Notes under the pieces: generated by a model
Seen by the model: only the letters and a program-made list of their open reading frames with translations
Told to the model about the DNA's origin: nothing
Databases searched by the model: none
Part shown: positions 9,338-15,915 of the stretch, in pieces
How positions within the stretch are numbered: the first letter of the stretch is position 1
Layout of the letters: every line of letters begins with the position of its first letter
Source of the DNA: Bacillus marasmi
GTDB taxonomy: Bacteria; Bacillota; Bacilli; Bacillales; Cytobacillaceae
Assembly (NCBI RefSeq): GCF_902168435.1
Contig: NZ_LR656168.1
Coordinates: 1 to 64,000 of the forward strand
Direction of reading: 5' to 3'
DNA length: 64,000 bases
Position numbers and translations under genes: made by a program

Positions 9338-10564
9338 TTAATCCCCTCCTTCAAACAACTCTTCTAACCCTTGATTCATTTGATTTATGGACTTTTTCGT
9401 ATTCTCTAAATAAGCTAACGCTGACTCAGGAGAATTATCTCTTCTTGCTTTCATAATCTCAACTAAGTTCTTACATTCTTCTGCAATATTATTAGAATAA
9501 GTTCCTCTTCCGATATGGGTACTCCATTTAAGAGATTTATAGTTTAACGCATACAATTTATCATCCGGGTTATCTGAGTCTTTTAATTTCTCTATAAAGG
9601 CTTCCTTAACTTTTTTGAATTTTTGATTAAAGGTTTGATACTGCATTGCCCTACCCCTAGAATTAACAAAAAGGCTATCGGAATCATCTAATGGTGCAGG
9701 ATATTTTTCTAAATGTGATAAATATAATTCCTTAAGTAAATCTTTTACAGCATCAATAGGTTGAACTCCTGGAGATTTGACTCTGTTTCCACTACCTTTT
9801 GCACTTCTTGCATCAGTTTTTAATTTAACAATTAAACCATTTTCTCCATATACACCTAATTTCTTTATTTCACTTCGTTTAACAGACATTACCTCGGAAC
9901 CCCTTAATCCACCAAAAATCGCCAGATATACGCCCAATGCAATGTCGTTTGCAGCCGTAACTGCAGTCTTAATAAATGGAATGACATGATGCTCTTCTAA
10001 AGTTCTAGCCTTAGTATCATCAAACTTTCCAGAAGGAAGAGATTGCATTTTGGGCTTGAACAGAGATACCAAGGTTTTTTTCTTTGTCCGAAAGTTTATC
10101 GTCCATATAAAGGCTTCAATTTTAATATTTGTCAAAAGTCCTCTTCTAGCTAAAAATTCGTAAAAATACATTATTGTTGAATCATATGCATTTATTGTTG
10201 ATAGTGAACAACCTTGATCATGCTTATATTCCAAGAAATGTACACCATGAACAACATTAAGATCAGTTATACTTTTTAATTTAAACAATGGAAAAAAGTC
10301 TATCAAGGTATGGTTTAAGAATGCTGTTATATGTTTTGCTCGGGCGAGTTGGCTATTATACCTATTAAATCTCCACTTATCATAAATAAACGATGTAAAG
10401 GGATGAGGCACTTCTCGTTTATTTCTCTTATTCACTAATACAATAGTTGCATATTCATCTATTTGTTTTCCATTTCTCCCTCTATCCTTTTCAATCTTAG
10501 TATTTCTAACTTCAAATCGAAGATCGCTATATGGATTTATATTTATTATTTTTTTTTCTACCAA
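9338..10564 (-). CDS. Tyrosine recombinase, TnpA-like (408 aa)
   Basis: This is a phage-integrase family protein with an N-terminal SAM-like DNA-binding part (about residues 60-150) and a C-terminal catalytic domain. The first Arg is in GGLRGSEVMSVKR, the HxxR box is THIGRGTYS, and the last box runs ARRDNSPESALAYLENT with Tyr as nucleophile. The HxxRG form is typical of Tn554 TnpA and relatives. It is the first gene of the four-gene set and lies about 400 bp from the element end, as in Tn554. The start is TTG at 10,562-10,564, seven bases after GGAGG. It should cut and rejoin the element ends. Confidence 0.75.
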   Translation of the reverse strand: MVEKKIININPYSDLRFEVRNTKIEKDRGRNGKQIDEYATIVLVNKRNKREVPHPFTSFIYDKWRFNRYNSQLARAKHITAFLNHTLIDFFPLFKLKSITDLNVVHGVHFLEYKHDQGCSLSTINAYDSTIMYFYEFLARRGLLTNIKIEAFIWTINFRTKKKTLVSLFKPKMQSLPSGKFDDTKARTLEEHHVIPFIKTAVTAANDIALGVYLAIFGGLRGSEVMSVKRSEIKKLGVYGENGLIVKLKTDARSAKGSGNRVKSPGVQPIDAVKDLLKELYLSHLEKYPAPLDDSDSLFVNSRGRAMQYQTFNQKFKKVKEAFIEKLKDSDNPDDKLYALNYKSLKWSTHIGRGTYSNNIAEECKNLVEIMKARRDNSPESALAYLENTKKSINQMNQGLEELFEGGD

Positions 10565-10942
10565 GGTCTGCCCTCCTTTTTATAGTTTATAACTTTATTA
10601 TTAAGTATTAAGTATTAAGTTTTGTCTAACTACTGTTATAAGCTAATATTCCTTGTTTTTAAGGTCCTCGAACTTTGTTCTGCGGAAACGCCTCCCGCTG
10701 TGGGCTATGTCCCCCTCTTACTAAAACAACTATTTCTCCATTTATTGCCTTAATCATAATATACCCAAGTAATTATGTCCAATTATTTTTAAAAGACCAT
10801 TCAAGGATTAGATATATTTTTATATAACTATTTAGTTCATAATTTTTTTTTTGCATATATTTAAACAAAATAAAAAAAAACCTTGTTCTTATAAGGTTTA
10901 AGATAGTTATATACAATATAGTTATGTACATATTTTTTATGT
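10565..10942. other. Right terminal region of the element
   Basis: The region is very AT-rich and without genes. It contains a short direct repeat of TTAAGTA at about 10,598-10,622, a terminator at 10,871-10,900 and several ATAGTTAT/ATAACTAT-type inverted pieces at about 10,830-10,925 that could be recombinase sites. Terminal repeats could not be proved because the other end is not in view. Confidence 0.4.
10871..10900 (-). terminator. Intrinsic terminator at the element end
   Basis: On the minus strand AAACCTT (10,899-10,893) pairs with AAGGTTT (10,884-10,878) over an eight-base loop, and a long T run follows. It lies between the truncated floT and tnpA on the shared strand, so it would stop SigW-driven read-through into the recombinase genes. 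Confidence 0.65.
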
Positions 10943-11242
10943 TCAATAATATATAGATAACGTGTACACCTCTGGAGTGGTCACCTCAAGCTTGCTAGAT
11001 AGTAAACTTAATGGTCTAGACTGTTGGAATACTGGGAAAATAAACGCCCCACCACCGCGAATAATTTTTATTTTATTATTCGCTTCATCCATGTGCACAT
11101 TTTTACTGCCAAGAAAACTTCCCGTTACAATTAGAGCTTCATCAGGTCCTGCAGTTTTGTATTTCGTAATAAAAACACCTATTAATGCGACTAAAAGAAA
11201 AACAACAACTCCGACGACAACCCAGATGATATTAAATTCCAT
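10943..11242 (-). pseudogene. floT: 5' fragment of flotillin gene floT, interrupted by the element
   Basis: The 99-codon frame starts with the flotillin N-terminal membrane segment (VVVGVVVFLLVALIGVF) and reads on as a normal FloT/YuaG protein (GPDEALIVTGSFLGSKNV ... KLEVTTPEVYT) to codon 94. The last five codons (LSIYY) and the stop are element sequence. FloT is normally about 500 aa with an SPFH domain and a coiled coil and organises membrane microdomains together with YuaF. This copy keeps the membrane anchor and only the beginning of the SPFH domain, so it cannot be functional. It lies 12 bp after yuaF in the usual yuaF-floT order. Confidence 0.85.
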
Positions 11243-11254
11243 TTACATGACCTC

Positions 11255-11785
11255 CTAGAAAAAGTTATCTGTTTCTTCATAGTTCTCAACTTGAAGCACA
11301 CCATTTACCACATCGATGATTAATACTTTTTTTCCATTTGGTATTTCTTTTTTCTTAAAGCTAATCGCCGGCTTGGATACACGTCCACTAACACTTTCGA
11401 TGAGAACTTCTCCATAGCCATCTTCAGGTACAGTCGTAATGACCATTCCAATGCGGCCCCGCAAATCACTTTCCCGATAAACTAGAGATTCCTCTGCCTT
11501 GGAAATCGGAATCAAGACAAACACATTTAATAAAGTTACTAAAATAAGTGCGACGGCAGCATTAAAAGCCGCGATTAAACCGCTGTGAAAAGACGTGAAC
11601 AATTCACATAAATAGCCACCTGCTGAAAAAATTGTAACGAACGAAAAGATTAACGTAGGGTTGATAATTCCATCCAAAAGTCCACTGAGCACATCGCCAA
11701 AAAATAAATATATTATGGTTACGGCTCCAGATATGATTAAGGCATATAAATAGATGGCTTCCAGCGGTGTCCCGAATAACTCCAT
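11255..11785 (-). CDS. yuaF: NfeD-like membrane protein YuaF
   Basis: The 176-aa protein has three hydrophobic segments (about residues 10-30, 38-62, 70-95) followed by a small soluble domain with SDLRGRIGMVITTVPEDGYGEV and GRVSKPAISF, the OB-fold signature of NfeD short proteins. YuaF is encoded with flotillin in Bacillus and influences membrane fluidity and FloT focus formation. It is preceded by a SigW promoter and followed 12 bp later by the truncated floT. Its length and start (ATG 11,785 behind GGGGAGATG) agree with the family. With floT broken its function is probably altered. Confidence 0.85.
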   Translation of the reverse strand: MELFGTPLEAIYLYALIISGAVTIIYLFFGDVLSGLLDGIINPTLIFSFVTIFSAGGYLCELFTSFHSGLIAAFNAAVALILVTLLNVFVLIPISKAEESLVYRESDLRGRIGMVITTVPEDGYGEVLIESVSGRVSKPAISFKKKEIPNGKKVLIIDVVNGVLQVENYEETDNFF

Positions 11786-11863
11786 AACTCATCTCCCCTT
11801 TACCAATTTGTGCGTCTGTTTACATAGCATCATTCCCGACATATTTTACTTATTAAGAATATA

Positions 11864-11889
11864 TACGGTTATAAGTCTGAAAAGTTTCA
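11864..11889 (-). promoter_or_regulatory. SigW promoter of yuaF-floT
   Basis: On the minus strand TGAAAC (11,889-11,884) is followed after exactly 16 bases by CGTA (11,867-11,864). This is the SigW consensus, and yuaF-floT of Bacillus subtilis is a SigW operon. The site is 79 bp upstream of the yuaF start. Confidence 0.8.
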
Positions 11890-11977
11890 ATACTTCTGAA
11901 TTCTCTAATTACCATTCAAACCCCTTCACCTCAGGCAAAATATGACACCTTTCTCCCATAAATTGACACACACTTTT

Positions 11978-12024
11978 CACACTTTAAAGCGGTGGGGGAC
12001 TGTCCCCCACCGCTTTAAAGTGTG
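11978..12024. repeat. GGGGGAC palindrome, copy A
   Basis: A perfect 23-bp inverted repeat around a single central T at 12,001. The core is GGGGGAC-T-GTCCCCC and the outer arms are CACACTTTAAAGCGGT. It touches the stop codon of the HesB-like gene at 12,025. Confidence 0.9.
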
Positions 12025-12321
12025 TTAGTAGCTGCATGTATTGCCGCTTTCTCCGTAATCAGGGCCTTTTAGGATTAGGCCGTTTACTTCAGGATTGTAT
12101 GCGAGTGTTGTTCGATCTGCATGTGGTTTAATAATTGGGTCAATCGCCACTTGAATGCCATTAACAGTTGATACAGTGTCCTGTGCTCTTGGCTCATCCA
12201 GAGCCAAATCAATATTCGGTCTACTTCAACTAAACCCAGCAAAAAATACTCGAATCCCCTCAGCATTTTGCTCCTTCAACATTTGTTTAATTAAGTCCCT
12301 TGCTTCATCTGTAATATCCAT
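12025..12321 (-). CDS. HesB/IscA-like protein with in-frame TGA, probable selenoprotein 1
   Basis: Read from ATG 12,321 (behind GGAAAGGGG) the frame gives MDITDEARDLIKQML ... RVFFAGFS, an in-frame TGA at residue 32 (12,226-12,228), then SRPNIDLALDEPRAQ and on to GNTCSY and TAA, 98 residues in all. The protein aligns along its whole length with HesB-like Fe-S biogenesis domain proteins, in which the TGA position is the first conserved Cys (GCGGP-type motif). A seven-base-pair hairpin begins 18 nt after the TGA, as required of a bacterial SECIS element. The second copy at 14,098 has TGA at the same residue. Reading TGA as selenocysteine explains both; a nonsense mutation would not be expected at the same functional residue twice. 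No sel genes are in the window. Confidence 0.75.
12189..12207 (-). promoter_or_regulatory. Candidate SECIS hairpin of HesB-like gene 1
   Basis: In the message TTGGCTC (12,207-12,201) pairs perfectly with GAGCCAA (12,195-12,189) around the loop TGGAT. It starts 18 nt after the TGA codon and has GG near the start of the loop, both usual for bacterial SECIS elements read by SelB. Confidence 0.65.
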
Positions 12322-12372
12322 ACTACTAAGCCCCTTTCCAGTAGGCATCTTTATTATTTTTCTTCATTATTG

Positions 12373-12401
12373 TTGACTAAATCCAATATGTATATTATTA
12401 T
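12373..12401 (+). promoter_or_regulatory. Promoter of the HTH regulator gene
   Basis: TTGACT (12,373-12,378) and TATTAT (12,396-12,401) are separated by 17 bp. The -10 box lies inside the palindrome at 12,394-12,417, so occupation of that site would block transcription. Confidence 0.5.
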
Positions 12402-12480
12402 CAAAAGTGATAATAATAATAAAAGCATCAAAGGAATATTTTTTTACTTAATTATTATCATTATTGATAATGATAATAAT
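12394..12480. promoter_or_regulatory. Two related palindromic operators, divergent region
   Basis: ATTATTATCA and TGATAATAAT form one palindrome at 12,394-12,417 (four-base centre). The same half-sites, extended to 14 bp, form a perfect second palindrome at 12,451-12,480 (two-base centre). Both lie between the HTH regulator gene and the divergent HesB-like gene, just before the regulator's ribosome site. Autoregulation by the HTH protein is the simplest reading. Confidence 0.55.
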
Positions 12481-12504
12481 ATACTGTATTAGGAGAAAAT
12501 GGTC

Positions 12505-13032
12505 ATGAAACCTCATTCAAAAACAAAGCTGATTTTACACCCTGTCCGAATGAAAATAATTCAATCTCTACTAAACGGTAAGCAATTAACCGTCCATGCA
12601 ATTGCCGAAAGAAACAAAGAAATCCCACAGGCAACTTTATACCGTCAACTTAATACACTTTTAGAAGCTGAAATCATACAGGTTGTTCAAGAAAACCAAA
12701 TCCGCGGAACGATTGAAAAGGTATATGCCTTAAAGGAGCCGTCGGTAAATTCACAAGAAGACTTTCTAAGCCTTTCAAAAGAAGAACATCTTGAGCTCTT
12801 TTTAACCTTTACCACACAATTGCTTGGACAATATGAAGCTTACTTGAACAAGAAGGAGATTGATTTATTGCAAGACGGTGTTAGCTATCGGGTCGCCAAG
12901 CTTTATTTATCAGACGATGAATTCCAGAATCTTGTTGTAAAAATGGGCACGTTGTTACAAGATGCTCTACAATACGAGCCTACCCCGGAGCGTAAGGCGA
13001 GAAATTTCGCCACAATTATTATCCCTGAATAA
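12505..13032 (+). CDS. HTH (ArsR-like winged helix) transcriptional regulator
   Basis: The 175-aa protein has an N-terminal winged helix (about residues 8-80): LHPVRMKIIQSLLNGKQLT, AIAERNKEIPQATLYRQL as recognition helices, then LLEAEIIQVVQE as the wing. The C-terminal part is helical, of the type seen in Bacillus regulators with an HTH_20 domain; no metal-binding cysteine motif is present. The start at ATG 12,505 has AGGAG nine bases upstream; ATG 12,499 would be only three bases away. It lies 20 bp before an alpha/beta hydrolase gene and behind two matching palindromes, so it probably regulates itself and the hydrolase. The ligand is unknown. Confidence 0.65.
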   Translation: MKPHSKTKLILHPVRMKIIQSLLNGKQLTVHAIAERNKEIPQATLYRQLNTLLEAEIIQVVQENQIRGTIEKVYALKEPSVNSQEDFLSLSKEEHLELFLTFTTQLLGQYEAYLNKKEIDLLQDGVSYRVAKLYLSDDEFQNLVVKMGTLLQDALQYEPTPERKARNFATIIIPE

Positions 13033-13052
13033 ACACTTGGAGGTGCTTAGTG

Positions 13053-14036
13053 ATGTTTGAAAAAGAAATTACGATTAATGGTGTGAACCCCATATATGGT
13101 ACGTTAGCCATTCCACAAACTGAAGGAAAATCCCCTGCAATCCTTATTTTACCTGGATCAGGCCCACTAGACCGTAATGGAAACGACCGCAAAGGGAAAA
13201 TCCAAACTAATTTATATAAAAATTTAGCTCATTATTTTACGAAGCTTGGTTTTGTGACGCTGCGCTACGATAAAATCGGAACTGGAAAGCGCGCTGGTGA
13301 TGTGCTCACAACAGGATTATCTGATTTGATTGCCGATGCCAAACAAGCTATGACTTTCCTAAAACAGCAAACAAATGTTGATCACGAGAAAATTATTTTA
13401 TGCGGACATAGCGAAGGAACGATTCACGCTACAGCACTAGCAGAAACAATGGATCCAGCTGGCTTAATGCTTTTAGCCGGTGGTGTTGATAACTTAATAG
13501 AAGCTTTAAAAAAACAGCGCCAATTAGCTTATAGGGAACTTCTCGCAAAATCGGGTTTCCAAGGCTGGCTCAACCGTAAATTGAAAATTGATCAAAAAGG
13601 CGAGAAACAAACTGAAAATCTTATGAAAAAAATGTTGAATACAGACAAGGATGTTGTGAAAATCCAACTATTTTTCAAACAACCTGCAAAATACTTTAGG
13701 GAGCATTCTGCTTTTGACGCTCGCGCAGCGTTAAATAAAATAACTTGTCCAGTATTTGCGATACAAGGAGATAAGGATCCGCTCGTTGACAATGATGTTT
13801 TAGCTGAGTTAGCCGGACTTGTCCAAGGCGAAAACGAGTATCACATCATCAAAAATATGGAGCACACATTAAAAGAGCAGATTGGACCAAAAGACATTTT
13901 GAATTATCAAAAACACGTCCTAAACACAATTAACCAACCATTTCATCCAGATGCGCTTGAAAAAATCGCTGATTGGTTATCTACTAACTTCAAGGACTCA
14001 ACCTCCCAAGCCAGACCTACTGAAACAATTAAATAG
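13053..14036 (+). CDS. Alpha/beta hydrolase (dienelactone/S33-like)
   Basis: This 327-aa soluble protein has the alpha/beta-hydrolase order: oxyanion segment LPGSGPLDRNGNDR (about 28-41), nucleophile elbow GHSEGT with Ser about 120, acid in QGDKDPLVD and final His in NMEHTL. A helical cap with KK-rich sequence lies between strands 6 and 7. It is a cytosolic esterase or lipase-like enzyme of unknown substrate. It follows the HTH regulator at 20 bp, so it belongs to the same unit. The ATG at 13,053 is preferred over GTG 13,050 because GGAGGT is eight bases before it. The unit ends at the hairpin 14,048-14,080. Confidence 0.75.
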   Translation: MFEKEITINGVNPIYGTLAIPQTEGKSPAILILPGSGPLDRNGNDRKGKIQTNLYKNLAHYFTKLGFVTLRYDKIGTGKRAGDVLTTGLSDLIADAKQAMTFLKQQTNVDHEKIILCGHSEGTIHATALAETMDPAGLMLLAGGVDNLIEALKKQRQLAYRELLAKSGFQGWLNRKLKIDQKGEKQTENLMKKMLNTDKDVVKIQLFFKQPAKYFREHSAFDARAALNKITCPVFAIQGDKDPLVDNDVLAELAGLVQGENEYHIIKNMEHTLKEQIGPKDILNYQKHVLNTINQPFHPDALEKIADWLSTNFKDSTSQARPTETIK

Positions 14037-14047
14037 GGTACAAAAAA

Positions 14048-14080
14048 ACTGGCTCAATCAAATATTGAGAGCCAGTTTTT
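14048..14080. terminator. Bidirectional terminator
   Basis: ACTGGCTC (14,048-14,055) pairs with GAGCCAGT (14,069-14,076), flanked by A-run and T-run, so it can serve both the hydrolase gene (+) and the converging HesB-like gene 2 (-). Confidence 0.8.
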
Positions 14081-14097
14081 TATTATCGAGATAGTGC

Positions 14098-14370
14098 TTA
14101 GCAGCTACTTCCACCCAGTAAAGCAAACCCATCACTTTCTGGAAAATACTCGAACACTAGGTCACGAGCATATTCTTCAATATTTGCTGCAAATGCCACT
14201 TGAATTTCGTTAATTTTCCGAACAACATCCTGTGGTTGAGGCTCTTCCAGAGACACTCCTATTTGCGGTCCACCTCAGCCATATCCGCCGAAATACAAAC
14301 GAATTCCAACGGCATGCTTATCTTTTAACAGCTTAACTAATTGATCACGTGCTTGATCAGTAATTTGCAT
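14098..14370 (-). CDS. HesB/IscA-like protein with in-frame TGA, probable selenoprotein 2
   Basis: From ATG 14,370 the frame reads MQITDQARDQLVKLL ... RLYFGGYG, TGA at residue 32 (14,275-14,277), then GGPQIGVSLEEPQPQ and on to FALLGGSSC and TAA, 90 residues. The GYG-TGA-GGP context is the HesB motif GCGGP with Cys replaced by the TGA, and the C-terminal Cys is kept. It is a diverged paralogue of the gene at 12,025, with the TGA at the same residue number. AGAGG lies ten bases before ATG 14,370; ATG 14,379 is an alternative start. A hairpin with the same TGGA loop follows the TGA. The promoter carries a CsoR/CstR-like palindrome. Selenocysteine is the best explanation. Confidence 0.75.
14238..14258 (-). 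promoter_or_regulatory. Candidate SECIS hairpin of HesB-like gene 2
   Basis: In the message GAG/CTC pairs (14,258-14,256 with 14,240-14,238) enclose an inner CTC/GAG stem and the loop TGGAA, starting 16 nt after the TGA. The stem is weaker than in gene 1 but distance and loop agree. Confidence 0.45.
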
Positions 14371-14419
14371 ACCATTCATTCCTCTCATGTTTAGAAAAAA
14401 ATTATTTGATTCTGACTTC

Positions 14420-14448
14420 ATTATATACCAACGGGGGTATTTTGAAAA
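14420..14448 (-). promoter_or_regulatory. Promoter with CsoR/CstR-like operator, HesB-like gene 2
   Basis: On the minus strand TTTTCA (14,448-14,443) and TATAAT (14,425-14,420) are spaced 17 bp. The spacer is almost filled by ATACCCCCGTTGGTAT (14,440-14,425), an imperfect palindrome of the ATACCCC...GGGGTAT kind bound by CsoR-family repressors (copper, persulfide or formaldehyde sensors). Confidence 0.45.
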
Positions 14449-14567
14449 GTAGTTAATTTCTTAAATATACTTTTCTCTTTTCCTTAACATGCTTGAAAAC
14501 TAATAATAAAACGAATACTATTATTATTGCACTAAAATTTTTTATTGATATTTTATGGAGGATTTCA

Positions 14568-15869
14568 ATGTTTAAACTGAAAGATCATAAGACGGATGCA
14601 AAAACGGAACTAATTGCTGGGATAACTACCTTTTTTACAATGGTCTATATTGTCGTGGTCAATCCGGTCATTCTCGCTGACGCAGGAGTACCCTTCGAAC
14701 AAGTTTTCACAGCAACAATTATCGCGGCTGTAATAGGGACTTTATGGATGGGACTATTTGCAAATTACCCCATTGCCATAGCACCCGGAATGGGATTGAA
14801 CGCCTATTTCTCCTATTCAGTTGTCGGTGGTCAGCAAGGAATTACATATGAAACGGCCTTTGCAGCTGTGTTTGTAGCAGGGATTCTTTTCGTGATTTTG
14901 TCACTTACACCGTTTCGCGAAAAGCTAATTGAGGCGATTCCGGAAAATTTAAAACATGGGATTACTGCTGGAATAGGCTTATTTATTGCATTTATCGGGC
15001 TAAGACTAACTGGAATCATTACTGCTCATCCCACTAATCTTGTTGCTTTAGGCGATCTTCATGCCCCAAATACGATACTTACACTCGTTGGTCTGGCCAT
15101 TACGTTAGTCCTAATGGTGGCTGGCTTTAACGGGGCTTTATTTTTCGGGATGATTATCACAGGAATTATTGCCTTTTTCACGAACCAGTTATCGTTTGAC
15201 CAGGGATTTTTGTCTTTTCCATCACTTCCTGATGGGATGATTATTGGAAATCCCATTACAGCTTTTTCTGATGTGATTAGTCACAGCTTGTATGCAGTTG
15301 TTTTTTCATTTATCCTCGTCACTATTTTCGATACAACTGGAACTATGATTGGGGTTGCGAATCAAGCCAATTTAATGAAAGGAAATAATCTGCCACGAGC
15401 TCGTGAAGCGCTCCTATCTGATTCAATTGCCACTGCTGTTGGGGCAATGTTTGGAACAAGCCCAACGACTGCATTTATTGAATCATCTTCTGGCGTAGCT
15501 GCAGGGGGACGAACAGGACTGACCTCGGTAACTGTTGCGATACTATTTTTATTATCGGCATTCTTTGGTCCACTTGTCAGCGCCGTGTCTGGATTATCAG
15601 CCATCACTTCTCCAGCATTGATTATTGTCGGCAGTTTGATGATGGGTAGCATTTCAAAGATTCGTTGGGACGAGCTTGATGAAGCGTTTCCTGCCTTTTT
15701 AATTATCTTAAGCATGCCGCTTACTTCAAGCATTGCGACAGGAATTGCACTTGGATTTATTAGCTATCCGCTCCTGAAAATCGTCAAAGGTAAGTGGCGT
15801 GAAGTCCACCCACTACTTTACTTATTCGCAATACTATTCTTCTTCCAACTGGCATTTCTGCCACACTAA
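14568..15869 (+). CDS. NCS2-family purine (guanine/hypoxanthine or adenine) permease
   Basis: The protein has 433 aa and about 12-13 transmembrane segments. The signature is that of the AzgA/PbuG branch of NCS2 transporters: N-terminal FKLKDHKTDAKTELIAGITTFFTMVYI, GMGLNAYFSY, and IFDTTGTMIGVANQ and SPTTAFIESSSGVAAGGRTG later on. It imports purine bases by proton symport. The start is ATG 14,568 behind GGAGG, not the upstream ATG. No purine riboswitch is visible in the 200 bp before it. Which base it carries (PbuG, PbuO or AzgA-type) cannot be fixed from sequence alone. Its stop codon is part of palindrome copy B. Confidence 0.85.
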   Translation: MFKLKDHKTDAKTELIAGITTFFTMVYIVVVNPVILADAGVPFEQVFTATIIAAVIGTLWMGLFANYPIAIAPGMGLNAYFSYSVVGGQQGITYETAFAAVFVAGILFVILSLTPFREKLIEAIPENLKHGITAGIGLFIAFIGLRLTGIITAHPTNLVALGDLHAPNTILTLVGLAITLVLMVAGFNGALFFGMIITGIIAFFTNQLSFDQGFLSFPSLPDGMIIGNPITAFSDVISHSLYAVVFSFILVTIFDTTGTMIGVANQANLMKGNNLPRAREALLSDSIATAVGAMFGTSPTTAFIESSSGVAAGGRTGLTSVTVAILFLLSAFFGPLVSAVSGLSAITSPALIIVGSLMMGSISKIRWDELDEAFPAFLIILSMPLTSSIATGIALGFISYPLLKIVKGKWREVHPLLYLFAILFFFQLAFLPH

Positions 15870-15915
15870 CGCATTAACGCGCTGGGGGACAGTCCCCCAG
15901 CGCGTTAATGCGTTA
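15867..15915. repeat. GGGGGAC palindrome, copy B
   Basis: A perfect 24-bp inverted repeat centred on A 15,891, arms TAACGCATTAACGCGCT plus GGGGGAC. It includes the stop codons of both converging genes (TAA 15,867 and, on the other strand, 15,907-15,905). Confidence 0.9.

Larger units (their letters stand above)
1..10960. mobile_element. Tn554-like multi-recombinase element, right end inside floT
   Basis: The right end is placed at 10,960/10,961 because the floT reading frame is intact down to base 10,961 and then turns into unrelated AT-rich sequence. About 400 bp inside this end begins a run of four overlapping genes for tyrosine-recombinase-type proteins and a coiled-coil accessory protein, the layout of Tn554 tnpA-tnpB-tnpC. 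Cargo (a TIR-like gene, its membrane partner, another membrane protein) and a broken recombinase remnant lie beyond them. The missing 3' part of floT is not found anywhere to the left, so the left end must be outside the window or has been lost. That the whole interval is one element is an inference. Confidence 0.65.

Noticed and set aside
11978-12024. GGGGGAC palindromes as ordinary intrinsic terminators.
   Set aside because: None of the seven copies is followed by a T-tract, the arms are far longer than needed, and they form a sequence family. They may still help to end transcripts.
12226-12228. TGA in the first HesB-like gene as an ordinary nonsense mutation (pseudogene).
   Set aside because: The second copy has TGA at the same residue, both frames are otherwise intact on both sides, and hairpins follow both. 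It remains the formal alternative until sel genes are found.
12084-12266. 60-codon open frame overlapping the HesB-like gene on the same strand.
   Set aside because: It is a shadow in another frame; the HesB frame with its TGA explains the sequence fully.
14380-14567. Purine riboswitch before the NCS2 permease.
   Set aside because: The conserved core of the purine aptamer is not present; the region holds only the divergent promoter and A/T-rich sequence.
15059-15733. Long minus-strand open frames inside the purine permease and similar ones inside other large genes (panF, P-type ATPase, glucan synthase).
   Set aside because: They are antisense shadows of clear genes with hydrophobic or biased composition and no ribosome sites.
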